From positions 1 to 64,000 of the forward strand of contig SCFO01000006.1 of assembly GCA_004078665.1 (NCBI GenBank): DNA of 64,000 nucleotides, written 5' to 3'. This stretch comes from Halobacillus fulvus. Its GTDB lineage: Bacteria > Bacillota > Bacilli > Bacillales > Halobacillaceae. Each line of letters begins with the position of its first letter. The first letter of the stretch is position 1. Under the pieces are notes generated by a model, which was given only the letters and a program-made list of their open reading frames with translations, ran no database searches and was not told where the DNA came from. The translations under genes and the position numbers were made by a program. Below are positions 51,928-60,606 of this stretch, in pieces.

Positions 51928-52779
51928 ATGTCCTTTCACCGTAAACCCGTAACATACGTCCAAGAAGTCCAACTCAACGTCCAGAACCTGGAGCTGTCCT
52001 TGCGCTACTACCAGGATATCATCGGTCTCCAGATTCTCGAACGAACCTTTAACGGCGCAAGGCTTACCGCCGACGGGAAAACGTGCCTGCTTGTGTTGAC
52101 GCAGCCGGAAGACGTCGTTGCTAAGCCACAGAACACGACGGGGCTCTATCATTTCGCCCTACTCGTCCCGACCCGTAAGGACCTGGCTTATTTCGTCCGC
52201 CATTTAGCTGCGAACGAAGTGCGAATTGCATCTTCGGATCACCTCGTCAGCGAAGCGCTCTATTTAAACGATCCGGACGGAAACGGCATCGAGATCTATG
52301 CTGACCGCGATCCCAAGGAGTGGACGTGGAAAAATGAACGTGTCGCTATGGCCGTGGATCCGCTCGATTTCGAAGACCTGCTAAAGGAAGGGAATCCGAA
52401 CGAACCGTGGCAGGGTCTGCCGGCGGGTACGGTGATGGGCCATATCCACCTGCACGTCTCGCACCTGGAACGGGCGAAAGCCTTTTACACCGATGGTCTC
52501 GGATTCGATATCGTCAGCCGCCTAGGTGATCAAGCGCTGTTCATTTCATCCGGAAAATACCATCACCACATCGGCCTGAACACGTGGGCAGGCGTCGGCG
52601 CTCCAGAACCGCCAGCGAACAGTGTCGGACTGGACTTTTTCACAATCGTACTTCCGGATGAGGAACACCGGAAAGAATTAGTGGAGCGCCTCGGAAGAAT
52701 CGGAGTAACCGTGACAGAAGAAGACGATGTTTTTGTAACGAAGGATCCATCGGGGAATGGAGTTCGGTTAGTGGTGTGA
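51928..52779 (+). CDS. catE: Two-domain VOC protein, CatE-like (catechol 2,3-dioxygenase family)
   Basis: 283 residues made of two glyoxalase/dioxygenase (VOC) units of about 130 residues. The first starts VQEVQLNVQNLELSLRYYQDIIGL, the second GHIHLHVSHLERAKAFYTDGLGF. LYLNDPDGNGIEIYADR and VFVTKDPSGNGVRLVV end the units with the metal-binding Glu (first) or its replacement. Metal His: HIHLHV in unit 2; in unit 1 the position is Gln. The family opens catechol rings or acts as a quinol dioxygenase. Ribosome site AAGGAGG. Confidence 0.88.
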   Translation: MSFHRKPVTYVQEVQLNVQNLELSLRYYQDIIGLQILERTFNGARLTADGKTCLLVLTQPEDVVAKPQNTTGLYHFALLVPTRKDLAYFVRHLAANEVRIASSDHLVSEALYLNDPDGNGIEIYADRDPKEWTWKNERVAMAVDPLDFEDLLKEGNPNEPWQGLPAGTVMGHIHLHVSHLERAKAFYTDGLGFDIVSRLGDQALFISSGKYHHHIGLNTWAGVGAPEPPANSVGLDFFTIVLPDEEHRKELVERLGRIGVTVTEEDDVFVTKDPSGNGVRLVV

Positions 52780-52809
52780 GGGACAGTTGGGGACGGTTCT
52801 CCCTGTCCC
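52780..52809 (+). repeat. Dispersed GGGACAG-type repeat
   Basis: Consensus copy that begins at the base directly after the TGA of the VOC gene. First copy after the 19.5-kb gap. Confidence 0.85.
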
Positions 52810-52885
52810 AGTCGAAGGCCCTTATTCATCAGCCGTTATCCGTTTTGATTCATTAAAACCAGGTTGTGCAACAAAGTGAACATAG

Positions 52886-52914
52886 AAAACCCCAGCGTAA
52901 CGACTATGCTGGGG
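52886..52914 (-). terminator. Rho-independent terminator
   Basis: Minus strand CCCCAGC / GCTGGGG with an 11-nt loop, then TTTTC. It ends the GAF-STAS gene. Confidence 0.8.
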
Positions 52915-52932
52915 CAGACTTACATATTCAAC

Positions 52933-53796
52933 TTAATGCTTTTCCAAACGGAACCCGATCAGCTCCAAAGCGCTCTCGAGATTCAAGGTTGTCGTAATAT
53001 CCCGGAAAATGGACGGTGTATTGGTCGTCTGGATAGCAACTTCCGGACGGATTCCCGTGATAATCGGTGTGATCCCTAAGAGCTTGAGCATATTCGTAAG
53101 CTTCGAGAAGGAATGGATGACGAGTTCATCCACTTTTCCGATCCCAGACAAATCGATCACGATATAATCAAGAGCTAGTTCCTGACTCTTGGTCAGAACG
53201 ACCTCCGTCATCCGCTTCTGCCGCTCTTCCGTCATCGTACCAATCATCGGCAGGATCCCTACCCCTTCCGTAATAGGGACGAGTGGGACGGAAAGGTTCG
53301 TGATTTCCTTATGTGCCGCATCCAATTCAAGAACATAAGACAACAAAGAACTGGCCGTTTCGAACAGTTCCACATGGTCTTTGGAAAAATGAATCGATTT
53401 TGTATCTAGACCGCAAATCGTCCCGTAATTTTCACCGTTTTCATAATTAATCGGAATGCCAATAAAACTTCCACTGCCGAGCTCCTTCGTCACTTTCAGA
53501 TCCTTCGTCAGTTCATTCTCCAGGATATCCTCGATCACGAGTGCCCGGTGACCATGATTGACACTGAGACTGCAGAAGGTCTGATCGAAAGGCAATTTGT
53601 CTCCTGTATGTATAAGTTCATCTTTTTCATTGAGTACTTTTATAATTTCATTGGTGCAGTTGTTGTTTTTCGCTATGAAAACCGTATTCACGTTCGCAAT
53701 GCTTCCGATCATCCGCAGAATCGTGTCGGCCGCTTCATCGAAATTGTTCAGCTTCTGCAATGTTTTCTTATGACTTTCCATGATTCGACTTCCCAT
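52933..53796 (-). CDS. GAF-STAS protein, RsbR-like
   Basis: 287 residues. N-terminal GAF-like domain (about 15-150): VNTVFIAKNNNCTN, LPFDQTFCSLSVNHGH and GSGSFIGIPINYENGENYGTICGLD. C-terminal STAS domain (about 165-280): VPLVPITEGVGILPMIGTM and LDYIVIDLSGIGKVDELVIHSFSKL, as in stressosome RsbR paralogues. The usual phospho-Thr/Ser site just after IDLSG reads GIGKVDE, so Ser of LSG may be the only phosphorylatable residue there. It may feed a sensed signal into the general stress response. No RsbS/RsbT neighbours. Confidence 0.85.
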   Translation of the reverse strand: MGSRIMESHKKTLQKLNNFDEAADTILRMIGSIANVNTVFIAKNNNCTNEIIKVLNEKDELIHTGDKLPFDQTFCSLSVNHGHRALVIEDILENELTKDLKVTKELGSGSFIGIPINYENGENYGTICGLDTKSIHFSKDHVELFETASSLLSYVLELDAAHKEITNLSVPLVPITEGVGILPMIGTMTEERQKRMTEVVLTKSQELALDYIVIDLSGIGKVDELVIHSFSKLTNMLKLLGITPIITGIRPEVAIQTTNTPSIFRDITTTLNLESALELIGFRLEKH

Positions 53797-53885
53797 TTCA
53801 TCGCCCTTTCTTATCCCTAACTTGTAAACTCTTCCTTTTTGTCAGGGTTGTTAAACATGAATCGGGGTTTCTTTTAGAAAGAAGT

Positions 53886-53955
53886 GGGAACGTTGGGGTC
53901 GGTTCTGCGAGTCCGGGGGTTGAGGGGGACAGTTGGGGACGGTTCTGCCTGTCCC
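53886..53955 (+). repeat. Two dispersed repeats, one decayed
   Basis: A degenerate copy (53886-53914: GGGAACG arm, GAGTCC right arm) followed by a consensus copy (53926-53955), both + orientation. Confidence 0.8.
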
Positions 53956-53985
53956 GCCTAAAAATAAAAAAAGGAACGATGTTTT

Positions 53986-54435
53986 ATGACTATTGAAATG
54001 CGTACCCTAAACGTTCGAAAACTAGACGAATGCACGGCTCTCTACATAGATGTGTTCAACCGCGATCCTTGGAATGACGGGTGGACATATGAAGATGCAC
54101 GAGAACGGCTAGGGGATATTTTTCGTCATCCCAAATTCAACGGCATTGGAATGTATGATGGAGATCAGCTGATCGGCTTTCTCGCGGGCCATAAGGAAAA
54201 ATGGCTTTCTGGTCAGCATTTTTATATGAATGAAATGTGCGTGAAGAAGGAGTCGCAAGGGAAAGGAGCAGGCACTCTTTTGATTTCGGAGTTAGAGAGA
54301 CTATGCCAACAGAGTGACATCACCCGCATTTACCTTTTAACCGCTAGAGACGGGCAGGCCGAGGCTTTTTACAGAAAAAATGGGTACTACATAAGTCCGA
54401 AGATGATGATGATGGCGAAACGGCTGAACGGTTAG
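53986..54435 (+). CDS. GNAT family N-acetyltransferase
   Basis: 149 residues. DVFNRDPWNDGWTYEDARERL near the start resembles 6'-N-acetyltransferase-type GNATs. Acetyl-CoA site is MCVKKESQGKGAGTLLISEL, and the C-terminus has AEAFYRKNGYY. No resistance role can be claimed from the sequence. ATG preceded by AAGGA at a spacing of about 9. Confidence 0.85.
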   Translation: MTIEMRTLNVRKLDECTALYIDVFNRDPWNDGWTYEDARERLGDIFRHPKFNGIGMYDGDQLIGFLAGHKEKWLSGQHFYMNEMCVKKESQGKGAGTLLISELERLCQQSDITRIYLLTARDGQAEAFYRKNGYYISPKMMMMAKRLNG

Positions 54436-54459
54436 CCTGATCCATAGGGGGAGAGCGTT

Positions 54460-54675
54460 TTGAAGAATAAAAGATTAAGAGTGGCCTGGATCGTTCCGAA
54501 TGTCTTTTGCTATTTAATGTCTGTAGGGTTATCGACGTTTGTGCTAGTGAATGCTGAGGGGCTACAAGAAATCGGCGTTCTCGGTCGATGGGTGTTCGCG
54601 ATGCTGGTACTTTTCTTCGTATCTCTTTTTGGTAGTTACCGGATCCGGACATGGATCAAGGAAGGAAGAATTTGA
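54460..54675 (+). CDS. Small two-helix membrane protein (71 aa)
   Basis: TTG start with GGGGGAGAG upstream. Helices about 10-32 (WIVPNVFCYLMSVGLSTFVLV) and 42-62, with a basic C-terminus. Its TGA overlaps the next ATG by one base, so the two are co-translated. No family recognised. Confidence 0.55.
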   Translation: MKNKRLRVAWIVPNVFCYLMSVGLSTFVLVNAEGLQEIGVLGRWVFAMLVLFFVSLFGSYRIRTWIKEGRI

Positions 54676-55091
54676 TGAACAGTCTACGTTTCATAATCAT
54701 TTGTTGCAGTATCCTACTCGTCCTCAGCTCCTGTTCTTCTCCAGCAGAAGTCCTGGAAATTGGCGAACCGAATACGGAGTATAAGAGTGACGAAGACCGT
54801 TATGAAATTACAGGGTTCACGATTACGGATGAGATAGAAGATACGGATAAAATTGAGGAAATCAAAAATATCCGGAAATACTTTGAGAAGATGAACCAGC
54901 CAACCGAGGCCGTTTATGAGGAACCCGACCTCTACTTTCAGGTGAATAACAAAGAGGAGTATACCGTTTTAGCTACTGCTTTTGTTTGGTTTCTACCTGA
55001 AGGGAGCTCGATTATAAGAGATTTGAATGGCAGCTTTTATGAATTGGATGCGGAACATACCGTTCGCTTGAAGGAGATTGTGGGGGAATGA
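54675..55091 (+). CDS. Small lipoprotein, unknown function
   Basis: 138 residues. Signal MNSLRFIIICCSILLVLSSC with lipobox at Cys20. The mature part is acidic (ITDEIEDTDKIEEIKNIRKYF) and ends in strands such as DLYFQVNNKEEYTVLATAFVW. The start at 54675 has GAAGGAAG; the upstream open frame adds nothing useful. No family recognised. Confidence 0.7.
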   Translation: MNSLRFIIICCSILLVLSSCSSPAEVLEIGEPNTEYKSDEDRYEITGFTITDEIEDTDKIEEIKNIRKYFEKMNQPTEAVYEEPDLYFQVNNKEEYTVLATAFVWFLPEGSSIIRDLNGSFYELDAEHTVRLKEIVGE

Positions 55092-55115
55092 TCATGAGAC
55101 AGTCAGGGGTTGAGC

Positions 55116-55145
55116 GGGACAACTGGGGACGGTTCTCCCTGTCCC
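55116..55145 (+). repeat. Dispersed GGGACAG-type repeat
   Basis: Copy with AACTGGGG replacing AGTTGGGG; 24 nt after the lipoprotein stop. Confidence 0.85.
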
Positions 55146-55316
55146 GCCAAGGAACCCTGAACCGAATCCTCAAAGATATCATTCTAAATGTTTTTTGATA
55201 AAGGTCGTAACTCATACAGAGATTCACACACTTATATATGGTAAAATATGTTATGCGGTCGTCCAACTAATGAGGCGACTTTTTTTGAAGATCATTATAG
55301 TCATGGAGGGAAAATA

Positions 55317-55760
55317 GTGAACCGATTGAATCTCATAACACTTGGCACAAAGGATATTGTGAAATCGCATCAATTCTTCAAAGAGCTTGGGTTTGAAACA
55401 TCCATCAGAGGGTCAGAATCAAGCCCTGCTATTATTTTTTTCAAAAATGAAGGGACACGGCTTGCTTTGTACCCTTTGGAAGAACTCGCCAAAGATATCA
55501 ACGAGAACCATCCTCCCACGATATCTACTGGGTTCCAGGGCATCACGCTTGCGTATAATGCGAAGTCGATCGATGAAGTGGACGACGTTTTAGAAAAGGC
55601 GAAATCTGCTGGTGCAACTATCGTAAAAGAGCCTCAAAAAACAGACTGGGGTGGATATGGCGGATACTTCACCGATCTAGACGGCTATTATTGGGAGGTA
55701 GCCTATGGAGAAGATTGGGAGTTTGATGAATCGAATATGTTAGTCATCGAAGATCAATGA
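55317..55760 (+). CDS. VOC family protein (glyoxalase-like)
   Basis: 147 residues, one VOC domain: LNLITLGTKDIVKSHQFFKELGF at the start, GFQGITLAYNAKSIDEVDDVLEKAK mid-way and YFTDLDGYYWEVAYGEDWEF near the end. Metal Glu is in YYWEVAY; the first His of glyoxalase I is Thr/Leu here. GTG 55317 has GGAGGG upstream; the longer frame from 55248 lacks a site. Substrate unknown. Confidence 0.8.
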   Translation: MNRLNLITLGTKDIVKSHQFFKELGFETSIRGSESSPAIIFFKNEGTRLALYPLEELAKDINENHPPTISTGFQGITLAYNAKSIDEVDDVLEKAKSAGATIVKEPQKTDWGGYGGYFTDLDGYYWEVAYGEDWEFDESNMLVIEDQ

Positions 55761-55808
55761 ACCAGCTAAAACCTTACGAGAACTTTTATTAAGAGGAGAA
55801 TGATTAAG

Positions 55809-56435
55809 ATGAAAAATAATAGACAGATTATCATCGCAATATCCACTCTACTGTTTGTAATTTTGCTGGCGGGTTGCCAAAGTTCAACGGAAGAATTGAA
55901 GGCTGTGTCGCACAATGATCAACCGGCTCAAGAGGCTACTGACGATTCCTCCAATCCAGATGACACGTCCAACAACGACAATCCAGAACCAGAGTCCGCT
56001 AAAGAAAAAGAGACAACTGATCAAGACGACTCCAAAAGCAGTGCAACGAAGGAAGACGCCCCTGCGGATCAGACTGAGGTCCGTTTGAAAGAAGAGTATC
56101 TTGAAAAATTGCAGTCTACTAAACAAAAGACGGAACAACTAGAAGCAACAGATTCGTCTACATATGCTCTAAAGAAAGTTGAGAATGAGCGCTGGGAAGC
56201 TTGGGACAAACGATTGAATGAAATTTACGGAACTTTAGAAGAGCAGCTATCACAAGAAGAAATGAACGCGCTAAGAGAAAAGCAGAGAGATTGGATTCAA
56301 TATAGAGATGACCAAGCACTGGAAGCTTCTCTTGAATATGAAGGCGGGACGCAGGAACACCTAGAATATGTGTCCGTGCTGGCAAATCTTACAGAAGAAA
56401 GATGCTATGAACTAGTGAAGGAATATATGGTGTAG
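55809..56435 (+). CDS. LprI-like (DUF1311) lipoprotein
   Basis: 208 residues. Signal peptide with lipobox IAISTLLFVILLAGC near Cys23. Residues about 25-95 are low complexity (Asp, Glu, Asn, Ser, Lys). The C-terminal domain LEKLQSTKQKTEQLEATDSS, ERWEAWDKRLNEIYGTLEEQL and LREKQRDWIQYRDDQAL matches the LprI/DUF1311 family, whose members inhibit lysozyme in some bacteria. Ends LANLTEERCYELVKEYMV. ATG 55809 has AGAGGAGA 9 nt upstream. Confidence 0.8.
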   Translation: MKNNRQIIIAISTLLFVILLAGCQSSTEELKAVSHNDQPAQEATDDSSNPDDTSNNDNPEPESAKEKETTDQDDSKSSATKEDAPADQTEVRLKEEYLEKLQSTKQKTEQLEATDSSTYALKKVENERWEAWDKRLNEIYGTLEEQLSQEEMNALREKQRDWIQYRDDQALEASLEYEGGTQEHLEYVSVLANLTEERCYELVKEYMV

Positions 56436-56449
56436 GATTGGGGTTTGGT

Positions 56450-56518
56450 GGGACAGTTGGGGACGGTTCTGCGCGTCCCGGGTGTAGCGGGACAAGTGGG
56501 GACGGTTCTACCTGTCCC
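56450..56518 (+). repeat. Tandem pair of dispersed repeats
   Basis: Two + copies: 56450-56479 (GCGCGTCCC right arm variant) and 56489-56518 (AAGTGGGG variant), separated by 9 nt, in the gap before the transporter gene. Confidence 0.85.
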
Positions 56519-56580
56519 AATTGCCTTCCCCTTACCTGGCTGATATTCTTTAATTACTACACGCTAGGGAGAGAATCATC

Positions 56581-57540
56581 ATGCTCACAAGAGAACGCCT
56601 GGAAAACCAACAAATATGGGTGTACATAGTTACCTTGATTCTCGCTGCGCTGTTCGGACTCCTCATGCCTAGATCCGCCGAAAGCCTCGGCTCGTTGATT
56701 TCAATCATTATCGCCTTCCTCATGTACAGCATGTTTTCACAAATCCCTTTTACAGAATTGAAAAAGTCCTTTGGAAACCGAGACTTCCTCAAAGCTTTAC
56801 TGACGGTCAACTTTGTTATCGTACCAGTTTTTGTCTGGCTCTTGTCTCAATTTTTACCCGACAACCAAGCGCTGTTGATCGGCTTTTATTTAGTCCTTTT
56901 AACTCCGTGCATCGATTACGTCATTGCGTTTACTGCCCTTGGAAAAGGGGATGAAAAACTCGTGTTGACCGCCACTCCGCTCCTGTTCGTCGTGCAGATA
57001 CTGCTTTTGCCGGTGTATTTATGGCTGTTCATGGGACGAGATGCGGTCGGAATCGTAGCGCCTGGCCCGTTTTTTGAAGCGTTCTTCGGATTGATCCTCC
57101 TCCCGCTTGCCATAGCCTTGCTGTTTCAGCTTGTGGCGAGAAAAAGTACTGTTGGAAAAAAGATGTTGGACGGGTCGGGCTGGTTGCTTGTTCCATTCAT
57201 GGCGCTGACCCTCTTCATCGTCGTGGCGTCCCAGGTCATGAAACTGCCTGAGTACGGCGGTCAGGTGGTCCAAGTGATCCCTCTATACATCGTCTTCATG
57301 GTGACGATGCCAATCGTGTCTAAGTATGTGGCCAAATGGTTTAGATTAGACACCGGAGCAGGACGGGCCCTCGTTTTCAGCGGCTCGACACGGAATTCCC
57401 TCGTCGTCCTACCGCTTGCACTCTCTTTACCGGATATCGGGAATTTCGTAGCCGCGATCGTAATCACTCAGACGATTATTGAGCTGTTGAGTGAACTGGT
57501 ATATATCCAGGCGGTCCCTGGGATGTTGGTTCGGGAGTAG
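56581..57540 (+). CDS. Bile acid:Na+/ACR3 superfamily transporter (arsenic resistance-like)
   Basis: 319 residues with about ten helices. Conserved segments include AFLMYSMFSQIPFTELKKSF, LLTPCIDYVIAFTALGKGDEKL and FSGSTRNSLVVLPLALSLPD, the latter typical of ACR3-type arsenite exporters (Cys in LTPC is at the position of the conserved ACR3 cysteine). Exports metalloid or imports an organic acid; the first is favoured by sequence. No arsR or arsC nearby. Repeats flank it on both sides. ATG with AGGGAGAG. Confidence 0.8.
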   Translation: MLTRERLENQQIWVYIVTLILAALFGLLMPRSAESLGSLISIIIAFLMYSMFSQIPFTELKKSFGNRDFLKALLTVNFVIVPVFVWLLSQFLPDNQALLIGFYLVLLTPCIDYVIAFTALGKGDEKLVLTATPLLFVVQILLLPVYLWLFMGRDAVGIVAPGPFFEAFFGLILLPLAIALLFQLVARKSTVGKKMLDGSGWLLVPFMALTLFIVVASQVMKLPEYGGQVVQVIPLYIVFMVTMPIVSKYVAKWFRLDTGAGRALVFSGSTRNSLVVLPLALSLPDIGNFVAAIVITQTIIELLSELVYIQAVPGMLVRE

Positions 57541-57549
57541 GGTGATAGC

Positions 57550-57620
57550 GGGACAGTCGGGGACGGTTCTGCGCGTCCCGGAAGTGTAGCGGGACAGGGA
57601 GAACCGTCCCCAACTGTCCC
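57550..57620. repeat. Head-to-head pair of dispersed repeats
   Basis: A + copy (57550-57579, GCGCGTCCC arm) and a - copy (57591-57620) lie in the convergent gap between the transporter and CopB genes. Confidence 0.85.
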
Positions 57621-57631
57621 ACTCAACCCTG

Positions 57632-59677
57632 TCACTTCAACAACCGCGCATTGATTGCGACGACAACTGTACTCAAACTCATCAAGACTGCTCCGACTGC
57701 TGGACTAAGCACGATGCCGACAGGAGCGAGAACACCGGCTGCGAGTGGGATGGCGACGATGTTGTAACCGGCAGCCCACCAGAGGTTTTGAACCATTTTC
57801 TTATACGTATCCTTCGACAAACGGAGAATAGAGACAATGTCTTTCGGATTGCTTTTGACGAGGACAATGTCCGCGGTTTCGACGGCAACATCTGTGCCGC
57901 TTCCGATGGCGATGCCGAGGTCGGCGGTCGCAAGGGCCGGGGCGTCGTTGATGCCGTCACCGGTCATGGCGACCCGTTCACCGCCAGACTGGACCTTCTT
58001 CACCTGGTCCGATTTCTGATCGGGCATAACTTCTGCATAGACTTCCTCAATACCAAGCTGATCCGCAACCCAGTCGGCGACCTTCTGGTTATCACCAGTC
58101 AACATGATTGACCGGACGTTACGCTCTTTAAGCTCGGAAACTGCTTCCTTCGCTGAATCACGGACGATATCGGCGAGAGCGATCATTCCTTTGAACTCGT
58201 CATCAATCAGAACGAAAACGACGGTCTTGCCTTCTGCAGACAGCTTCTGGAACGCCTCCTGATCATAGCTGAGCTCTTTTTCCTTCATATAACCCGGACT
58301 CATCACCTTGACCTCCCGGCTATCGACTGTCCCTCTCAAGCCTTGTCCCGTAAAGGATTCGAAGTCCTTCACTTGATCCAGCTGCAGTCCTTCCTCCTCC
58401 GCCTTCGTAAGAATTCCGCGAGCGAGTGGGTGCTCCGAGTTTTGTTCGACGCTTGCGGCATAGAACAGGAGGTCGTTGTCCTTCTCCTCGCTGATGATGT
58501 CCGTGACGCCGAACTCGCCTTTTGTCAGCGTACCCGTTTTGTCAAAAATGACGGCATCAATACGGCGGGCTTCCTCAAACTGCGTGCGGTTCCGGATCAG
58601 CAAACCCTGCTTGGCCGAAATCGCTGTTGACCTTGCGACAACAAGCGGGGCGGCGAGTCCGAGGGCGTGTGGACAGGCGATGACCATGACGGTCACCATC
58701 CGCTCGATTGCTACATCGAAAGCGAAACCGAATGCGAGCCATACGATGAACGTCGTGATCCCAGCTCCAAGTGCGATGTAGAAAAGCCATTTCGCGGCCC
58801 GATCTGCGAAATTCTGAGCCCGTGATTTGGACTGCTGGGCTTCGGTGACGAGGTTGATCACTTTGGAGAGGTACGTATCTTCCCCGAGGTTATTCACCTC
58901 GATCGTCAGGCTACCTTCCTTGTTGATCGATCCGCCGATGACTTCCTCTCCCTCCCCTTTTTCAACAGGTACGGATTCGCCGGTCAACATCGATTCGTCG
59001 ATAGCGGATTTCCCATCCGTGATCGTTCCGTCTACCGGAACCTTCTCACCTGGCTTGACGAGGACAAGGTCGTTTTCCTCGAGTTCATCGACCTTCACAT
59101 CTTCCGTTTTCCCGTTTTCGTCAAGTCGGTGCGCTTCGTTCGGCATCAGCTTGACGAGCTCCTGAAGCGCATTGGAAGCACCCATGACAGACTTCATCTC
59201 GATCCAGTGACCGAGCAGCATGATGTCGATCAGCGTGGCGAGCTCCCAGAAAAAGTTTTTCCCTTCCCATCCGAAAATGATCAGGGAGCTGTACCCGTAG
59301 GCGACGACGATCGCAAGACCAATTAGCGTCATCATCCCTGGCTCTTTCTGCTTCAATTCGCTCCATGCTCCGGTCAGAAACGGCCAGCCTCCATAGAAAA
59401 AGACGACCGTGGACAGACCAAACAGGACGTACTGATCGTACGGGAAGCTGAATTCAAAGGAGAAAAACTCCTGGATCATCGGCGAGAGGATCAGAATCGG
59501 AACCGTCAGAATGAGAGAAATATAAAACCTTCTCTTGAAATCCTCCACCATGTCCCCGTGATCGTGATGGCTATGATGGTCATGGTGTCCGTCGTTCGAG
59601 TGTTCATGATGGTCGTGTCCGTCATGTTCGTGCTTCTCATGTTCATGCCCTTCGTGTTCGGAATGCTTTTCGTCCAT
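57632..59677 (-). CDS. copB: CopB-type copper-translocating P-type ATPase
   Basis: 681 residues. The N-terminus (1-45) is extremely His-rich, for metal capture. Eight helices follow. The sixth contains MVIACPHALGLAAP, whose CPH motif marks P1B-3 (CopB) pumps; the catalytic Asp lies in VIFDKTGTLTKGEFG; ESMLTGESVPVEKG is the A-domain TGE; GERVAMTGDGINDAPALA is the hinge. No CxxC metal domain. Likely exports Cu(+)/Cu(2+) or Ag. It is the last gene of the copper operon. Confidence 0.95.
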   Translation of the reverse strand: MDEKHSEHEGHEHEKHEHDGHDHHEHSNDGHHDHHSHHDHGDMVEDFKRRFYISLILTVPILILSPMIQEFFSFEFSFPYDQYVLFGLSTVVFFYGGWPFLTGAWSELKQKEPGMMTLIGLAIVVAYGYSSLIIFGWEGKNFFWELATLIDIMLLGHWIEMKSVMGASNALQELVKLMPNEAHRLDENGKTEDVKVDELEENDLVLVKPGEKVPVDGTITDGKSAIDESMLTGESVPVEKGEGEEVIGGSINKEGSLTIEVNNLGEDTYLSKVINLVTEAQQSKSRAQNFADRAAKWLFYIALGAGITTFIVWLAFGFAFDVAIERMVTVMVIACPHALGLAAPLVVARSTAISAKQGLLIRNRTQFEEARRIDAVIFDKTGTLTKGEFGVTDIISEEKDNDLLFYAASVEQNSEHPLARGILTKAEEEGLQLDQVKDFESFTGQGLRGTVDSREVKVMSPGYMKEKELSYDQEAFQKLSAEGKTVVFVLIDDEFKGMIALADIVRDSAKEAVSELKERNVRSIMLTGDNQKVADWVADQLGIEEVYAEVMPDQKSDQVKKVQSGGERVAMTGDGINDAPALATADLGIAIGSGTDVAVETADIVLVKSNPKDIVSILRLSKDTYKKMVQNLWWAAGYNIVAIPLAAGVLAPVGIVLSPAVGAVLMSLSTVVVAINARLLK

Positions 59678-59732
59678 GGTCTTCCCTCCTTATGATTTAC
59701 CTTTCCCCATTTGGATGAATCTATCATTTAGG

Positions 59733-59794
59733 GGGACGGTTGGGCTCCGTTCTGCGCGTCCCACGGGACAGGGAGAACCGACCCCAAACGTCCC
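59733..59794. repeat. Head-to-head pair of dispersed repeats
   Basis: A degenerate + copy (59733-59762) with GGGACG left arm and CGTCCC right arm, i.e. both arms changed together and still pairing, followed by a - copy (59765-59794). Confidence 0.8.
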
Positions 59795-59802
59795 ACCAAG
59801 TA

Positions 59803-59833
59803 TAAAAAGAAACAACCGGGATCACCGGTTGTT
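59803..59833 (-). terminator. Rho-independent terminator
   Basis: Minus strand AACAACCGG / CCGGTTGTT with a 5-nt loop, then TCTTTTTA. It lies between the YdhK gene and the CopB gene, so copB may have its own promoter or read-through. Confidence 0.8.
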
Positions 59834-59842
59834 CCAACTTGC

Positions 59843-60490
59843 TTATTCAACAGGTGCCAGCTCTTCTTCTGTCACCCACTTGTGATTTTTTACTTCCTCG
59901 TCGCTGTTGGTCGGGGTGAAGTCGATCATATAGACAGTCGTCTGCTCCGCTGAATCGATCGTAGCGGTCGCACCGTCCATTCCTTCCATGTGAGAAGCTT
60001 CAAGCGTCACTTCAGCTCCCTCTTCAAGTGGAGCTTCACCAGGATCCGGGAGCTCTTCATGGATGACCCACTTGTGGTTCTCCACAGGTTCTCCTCCATC
60101 CGTCGGCGTGTACGTCACAGCATAGGCCGTCGTGTCATAAGCTCCGACAATCGTCGCTTCAGCCCCTTCCATGCCGTCCATGTGACCGTTCTGGATGATG
60201 GCTTGACTTCCTACTTCATATGTCGGGTTATCGGCTTCCTGCAAATCATCCGGTACTTCGCCTGAGCTGGAGTGATCCATATGCATGTCTTCGCCCTCTC
60301 CCATCTGTTCATCCATTTGCTCGTTCATCTCTTCATCCATGTTTTCTTGCATATTTTCATCCATATTCTCTTCCATGTTTTCATCCATGTTTCCGTCCAT
60401 ATTCATATCTCCATCATCTTGATCTCCACACGCAGCCACGACTGCAGCCAATACGATGAGTAATAAAAAAGATATCCATTTCTTCTTCAT
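59843..60490 (-). CDS. YdhK-family (DUF1541) lipoprotein with Met-rich linker
   Basis: 215 residues. Signal MKKKWISFLLLIVLAAVVAAC with lipobox. Residues about 25-75 are Met/Asp/Glu/Asn-rich repeats (NMDENMEENMDENMQENM) likely to bind copper. Two tandem DUF1541 repeats of about 60 residues follow, each ending NHKWV(I/T)xEEL. The family recurs beside copper pumps in Firmicutes. ATG 60490 has GGAGGG. Exported, so it probably binds Cu outside the membrane and passes it to or buffers it from CopB. Confidence 0.88.
   Translation of the reverse strand: MKKKWISFLLLIVLAAVVAACGDQDDGDMNMDGNMDENMEENMDENMQENMDEEMNEQMDEQMGEGEDMHMDHSSSGEVPDDLQEADNPTYEVGSQAIIQNGHMDGMEGAEATIVGAYDTTAYAVTYTPTDGGEPVENHKWVIHEELPDPGEAPLEEGAEVTLEASHMEGMDGATATIDSAEQTTVYMIDFTPTNSDEEVKNHKWVTEEELAPVE
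60300..60411 (-). repeat. Degenerate tandem repeat encoding Met-rich linker
   Basis: Short units around TCCATnTTTTC recur within the YdhK gene and encode the repeated (N/E)MDEN(M/E) residues. Such repeats can change length by slippage. Confidence 0.65.
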
Positions 60491-60606
60491 TTCGTTTCCC
60501 TCCATGTTTGTCTATGGTTTACATCATTACCATACCCAGAGAATATGAAGAACTTATGAAGAAACAGGAATTTTTTACTTTCATTAAAAGAATGTTTGAA
60601 AAGCTG

